Shown: positions 36,687 through 39,223 of the stretch, piece after piece
Layout: the number at the start of each line of letters is the position of its first letter
Numbering within the stretch: position 1 is the stretch's first letter
Assembly (NCBI GenBank): GCA_046262435.1
Contig: JBHEMT010000140.1
Span: forward strand, 1 to 39,223
Source of the DNA: JBHEMT01 sp046262435
GTDB taxonomy: Bacteria; Chloroflexota; Dormibacteria; Aeolococcales; Aeolococcaceae
Reading direction: 5' to 3'
Length of the DNA: 39,223 bases
Made by a program: the position numbers and the translations under genes
Notes under the pieces: generated by a model
Seen by the model: only the letters and a program-made list of their open reading frames with translations
Told to the model about the DNA's origin: nothing
Databases searched by the model: none

Positions 36687-37325
36687 ATGGCCGACACCCC
36701 CAACCCGCGCCAGCTCGAGATCCTCGAGTTCCTGCGCGAGCACTCCCAGGCCCATCGCTATCCGCCGACGGTCCGTGAAATCGGCCAGGCCGTTGGTCTG
36801 AGCTCGTCGTCGACGGTGCAGAACCACCTCAACGCGCTCGAGGACAAGGGCTTCATCCGTCGCGATCCCACCAAGTCGCGCACCGTCGAGGTTGTCGGAG
36901 CGCCGGCCGCGCCGCGCCCCGTCGAACGTGGCCTCTTTCGGGTCCCCCTGATCGGCCGGGTGGCTGCCGGCTCGCCACTCCTCGCCGAGCAGAACATCGA
37001 GGACTACATCGGGGTCGGCCCCGAGATTGCCGGTGGCGACGACTCCTATGCCCTGACCGTGCATGGTGACTCGATGATCGAGGCCGGCATCCACGACGGC
37101 GACGTGGTCATCGTGCGCCCCCGTCGCGACGCCGCCAACGGCACCATCGTGGTCGCCCGCATCGAGAACGACACCACGGGCGAGTCCGAGGTCACCGTCA
37201 AGCGCTTCTTCCGTGAGGCGAACCGCATCCGGCTCCAGCCGGAGAACAGCACCATGGACCCGATCTACGTGCGGGACCTGACCCTCGAGGGCGTCGTGGT
37301 GGCGGTGATCCGGCTGCTCGGCTAG
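36687..37325 (+). CDS. lexA: LexA repressor
   Basis: LexA represses SOS genes and cleaves itself when RecA filaments form. The 212-residue protein has the N-terminal winged helix (PNPRQLEILEFLREHSQAHRYPPTVREIGQAVGLSSSSTVQNHLNALEDKGFIRR) and the cleavage site A94-G95 (GRVAAGSPLLAEQN). The S24 peptidase domain has S129 (VHGDSMIEAGIHDGD) and K172 (VTVKRFF), the Ser-Lys dyad, ending LEGVVVAVIRLLG. All catalytic residues are present. It has its own promoter with a box resembling its own Gram-positive operator. It converges with the gene at 37322, and the two stop codons share the bases CTAG. Confidence 0.97.
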   Translation: MADTPNPRQLEILEFLREHSQAHRYPPTVREIGQAVGLSSSSTVQNHLNALEDKGFIRRDPTKSRTVEVVGAPAAPRPVERGLFRVPLIGRVAAGSPLLAEQNIEDYIGVGPEIAGGDDSYALTVHGDSMIEAGIHDGDVVIVRPRRDAANGTIVVARIENDTTGESEVTVKRFFREANRIRLQPENSTMDPIYVRDLTLEGVVVAVIRLLG

Positions 37326-38287
37326 GCGACGGGCGCCGGCGCGCCCAGGAATCCGTCGAGCAGGAGCAAAACCCGCTCGGCCGGCCTGGCGATCACCGCG
37401 CGGTGGTCGCGCAGCACGATGGGCCGCTGGAGCAAATCGGGGTTCAGCGTCAGGGCCGACATCACCTGGTCCTGGGTCGCCTCGTCGAGCTGGAGATCGG
37501 CGTACAGCGGGTGATCGGTGCGCACCATGCGGCGCACGTCGCCGAGCTCGAGCAGGCGGGCAACCCGCTCCAGGTCGGCGCGGGTGGGGGTGTGCTCAAG
37601 AAAGCGCACCGTGGTGACGGACACGCCGCGGCTGTCGAGCAGGCGGCACACCTCGCGGCAGGTCGGCGACGCAGGGTCGAAGAGCACGACCGCGGTGCCG
37701 GCCGCCGGCGAGCCGGGCACGGTATCCGCCCCGGCGATCCCGGGGAGCCGGACCGCGCCCACCGGCAGGGTTCCTGCGGCGGCCGGGCGAAACCCGGCCA
37801 CTCCGGCCGGCGATTCGGTGGCTGCGGGTTGATCGACCGGGCCGCCGGGCGACGGTGGGACGGAGCCGAAGGTGGGCAGCCGCTGGAGGAAGTCGTCGAG
37901 CGCCTCGGCAAGCTCGGGGGCGGCCTCGCCGTGGGCCACCACCTGGGTGCGTCCGCCCCCGTCGTCGAGCGCGCTGACAGCGCAGGCCGGCCGGTGGTGG
38001 AGGAGGAGCGGGGCGAAGGGCAGCGCCGCCAGCGGCAATAGCACAATGAAGAGCACCGACACCGCGGCGAGTGCGAGCACGAGTATCACCACGGCTGCGG
38101 TGACCGCTGCGGCCAGTTCGGGGCGGAAGGAGCGGCCGGGCGGTTGGAAGACCACGTAGCTGTCGCCGCGCTCCGTGACCGCGGTCCCGGCGACCGAGCT
38201 GCGCGCCAGTTGGTCGAGGACGTCATGGGGTGGCGCGGTGGTGGTCACCGAGGCCTGGTAGGGCCGCGGGGCGGTCGCGGCGCTCAT
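37322..38287 (-). CDS. Membrane-anchored ArsC/YfgD-like (thioredoxin-fold) fusion protein
   Basis: The 321-residue product (from ATG 38287) has a short N-terminal region and one long or two hairpin TM segments at residues ~58-96 (PELAAAVTAAVVILVLALAAV onward). A Pro/Ala-rich linker (~140-195) leads to a C-terminal domain at ~198-312 that resembles ArsC/YfgD arsenate-reductase family proteins. That domain shows VVLFDPASPTCREVCRLLDSRGVSV with C210, then FLEHTPTRADLERVARLLELGDVRRMVR, LTLNPDLLQRPIVLRDHRAVIARPAERVLLLL. R288 and R301 match the conserved LxRPIV and IGRP arginines. The frame extends to GTG 38392 (356 residues), but the extra part is Arg/Pro-rich. Arsenate reduction is not established; no ars genes are nearby. 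Confidence 0.78.
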   Translation of the reverse strand: MSAATAPRPYQASVTTTAPPHDVLDQLARSSVAGTAVTERGDSYVVFQPPGRSFRPELAAAVTAAVVILVLALAAVSVLFIVLLPLAALPFAPLLLHHRPACAVSALDDGGGRTQVVAHGEAAPELAEALDDFLQRLPTFGSVPPSPGGPVDQPAATESPAGVAGFRPAAAGTLPVGAVRLPGIAGADTVPGSPAAGTAVVLFDPASPTCREVCRLLDSRGVSVTTVRFLEHTPTRADLERVARLLELGDVRRMVRTDHPLYADLQLDEATQDQVMSALTLNPDLLQRPIVLRDHRAVIARPAERVLLLLDGFLGAPAPVA

Positions 38288-38429
38288 CGGTGGCGGGCGA
38301 TGCGTGTCGGGCCCGCGGACGGCCGCGGGTCGGCGCCACGGAGAGTCGTCGACATCGTGGCTATCCTGCCCGATTCCGGCGGGCGCGGGCACAGCTGATG
38401 CAGCACTGTGAAGAGCGCGGAGGGCCTGC

Positions 38430-38435
38430 TACGGT
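38430..38435 (+). promoter_or_regulatory. TACGGT -10 hexamer, leaderless promoter of the CtaG-like gene
   Basis: TACGGT ends six bases before GTG 38442 (three before the tandem in-frame GTG 38439). No Shine-Dalgarno is present. Confidence 0.45.
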
Positions 38436-38441
38436 GGGGTG

Positions 38442-39223
38442 GTGCCAGTCGTCCCCCCGACGGTGCTCACCTGGAACCCGCTGCTCCTCACCGGAGTCGG
38501 CGGGTGTGCAGTCATTGGCGCCCTGCTCCTGCGTGCCGCTGCGGCCTCGGCGACGCCGGCGGAGCTGCGCTGGCGGTGGCGCTCACTCGCCACAGCTGTG
38601 GTCCTGCTTTTGGTTGCCTTCGTCAGTCCACTGGCCACCATGGCAGCGCACTACTGGCTGACCGCGCACCTGCTCCAGCTCACCCTGGTGATGGGCGTGA
38701 TTCCTGCCCTGCTCCTCCTCGCGGTGCCACCGGGAGTGGCAACGCCACGGTGGCTGCGCCGAGCTACCCACCCGGTGGTGGCGATCATCGTGGTCAACCT
38801 GGTCTTCTTCGTGTGGCACGCCAGCCCGCTCTTCGATCTGGCCCTGCGCCATGAGAGTCTGTACGCGCTGCAGCAGCTGAGCCTGCTGGCTGTGTCACTC
38901 AGCTTCTGGTGGCCGATCATCGAGCCGCGCGCGACCGGCCGCCGGGGCCTCGCACCCGTTCCCAAGCTCGGCTACATCCTGCTGGCCACCATTCCCCAGA
39001 CCTTCGCCGGGCTGGTGTTTGCGCTCGCCCGGCACCCGTTCTACGCCGCGTACGCGAGCGCGCCCCGGGTCCTGGGGCTGGGGGTTCTCACCGATCAGCA
39101 GATCGCCGGCGCCTGCTTGGCCCTGCTCAGCAAGATCGCGCTCTTTGCCGCCTTCAGCGTCATCTTCATGCGGCTGCTCGCCGACGATGGCGACACCGGG
39201 ACGGATGATGACGACGGGGGACG
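38442..39223 (+). CDS. CtaG/Caa3-type cytochrome c oxidase assembly membrane protein (3' end cut by window)
   Basis: The frame runs from GTG 38442 (or GTG 38439) to the window end without a stop; 260 codons are visible. It encodes about seven TM helices. Blocks match the CtaG/Caa3 (PF09678-type) family: AHYWLTAHLLQLTLVMGVIPALLLLAVP, FFVWHASPLFDLALRHESLYALQQLSLLAVSLSFWWPII, PKLGYILLATIPQTFAGLVFALARHPFYAAYA, and LTDQQIAGACLALLSK. Family members help assemble copper-containing oxidases. The histidine that normally follows the Gln in the HLLQH-type motif is Leu here. The visible tail is acidic (DDGDTGTDDDDGG). No oxidase genes are visible in the window. Confidence 0.8.
   Translation, partial: MPVVPPTVLTWNPLLLTGVGGCAVIGALLLRAAAASATPAELRWRWRSLATAVVLLLVAFVSPLATMAAHYWLTAHLLQLTLVMGVIPALLLLAVPPGVATPRWLRRATHPVVAIIVVNLVFFVWHASPLFDLALRHESLYALQQLSLLAVSLSFWWPIIEPRATGRRGLAPVPKLGYILLATIPQTFAGLVFALARHPFYAAYASAPRVLGLGVLTDQQIAGACLALLSKIALFAAFSVIFMRLLADDGDTGTDDDDGG

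Noticed and set aside
37403..38041. + strand frame antisense to the ArsC-like fusion
   Set aside because: Gly/Arg/Ala-rich composition without domains; the - strand frame has the ArsC-like core and TM region.
1..39223. tRNA, rRNA, CRISPR arrays, insertion sequences or prophage
   Set aside because: I saw no tRNA-like cloverleaf, regular spaced repeats, transposase or terminal inverted repeats.

Overview
The window is a strongly G+C-rich bacterial core-genome segment, densely coding and almost entirely on the + strand. GTG starts are common. The gene order rimP-nusA-ylxR-infB-rbfA-nrnA-truB-ribF-rpsO-pnp ... rnj-ftsK ... pgsA-cinA-recA-recX ... rny-spoVS-miaB-mutS-mutL-miaA ... lexA closely follows the Bacillus-type Terrabacteria arrangement. 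RNase Y, RNase J, SpoVS and MutS/MutL together with very high G+C and a UdgX argue against Proteobacteria and against typical Actinobacteria, most of which lack MutS/MutL. A Chloroflexota/Dormibacterota-like soil lineage fits, but this is an inference from gene content only. I saw no rRNA, tRNA, CRISPR array, insertion sequence or prophage.

Layout. 1-7765: translation and ribosome-maturation operon (end of secF, rimP, nusA, ylxR, infB, rbfA, nrnA, truB, ribF), with genes coupled by 4-base NTGA overlaps or by TGA-NN-GTG junctions. 7779-11645: lipid kinase, rpsO, a 323-base leader and pnp. 11716-16334: msrB, RNase J, FtsK. 16345-18633: UdgX, YajQ, PgsA, CinA C-domain. 18634-20457: recA with two candidate promoters, and recX, which appears to start at CTG. 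20532-25339: an accessory island with two paralogous secreted/anchored proteins that each fuse a solute-binding domain to a von Willebrand A domain, separated by a membrane-tethered LuxR-type HTH protein and followed by a membrane coiled-coil protein. 25352-26713 (- strand): MFS transporter. 26786-37325: rny, spoVS, miaB, mutS, mutL, miaA, a shikimate-kinase-like protein and lexA. 37322-38287 (- strand): a membrane-anchored ArsC/YfgD-like fusion. 38430-end: a CtaG-like membrane protein cut by the window edge.

Regulation visible in the sequence. (1) Eight genes have a TANNNT -10 hexamer ending only 6-9 bases before the start codon and no Shine-Dalgarno, the signature of leaderless mRNAs. Genes such as recA, lexA, pnp and the second SBP-VWA gene instead have clear Shine-Dalgarno sequences. 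(2) Candidate LexA boxes sharing ACAT(C/A)TGTT lie in the promoters of lexA, ftsK and recA, suggesting a small SOS regulon inside this window. (3) The rimP/nusA junction has been tandemly triplicated, so that each copy carries a stop-restart element.

The best candidates for something not well described are the SBP-VWA / membrane-HTH / coiled-coil island, the rimP-nusA stop-restart array, the ArsC-like membrane fusion, and the SOS-plus-leaderless promoter code.
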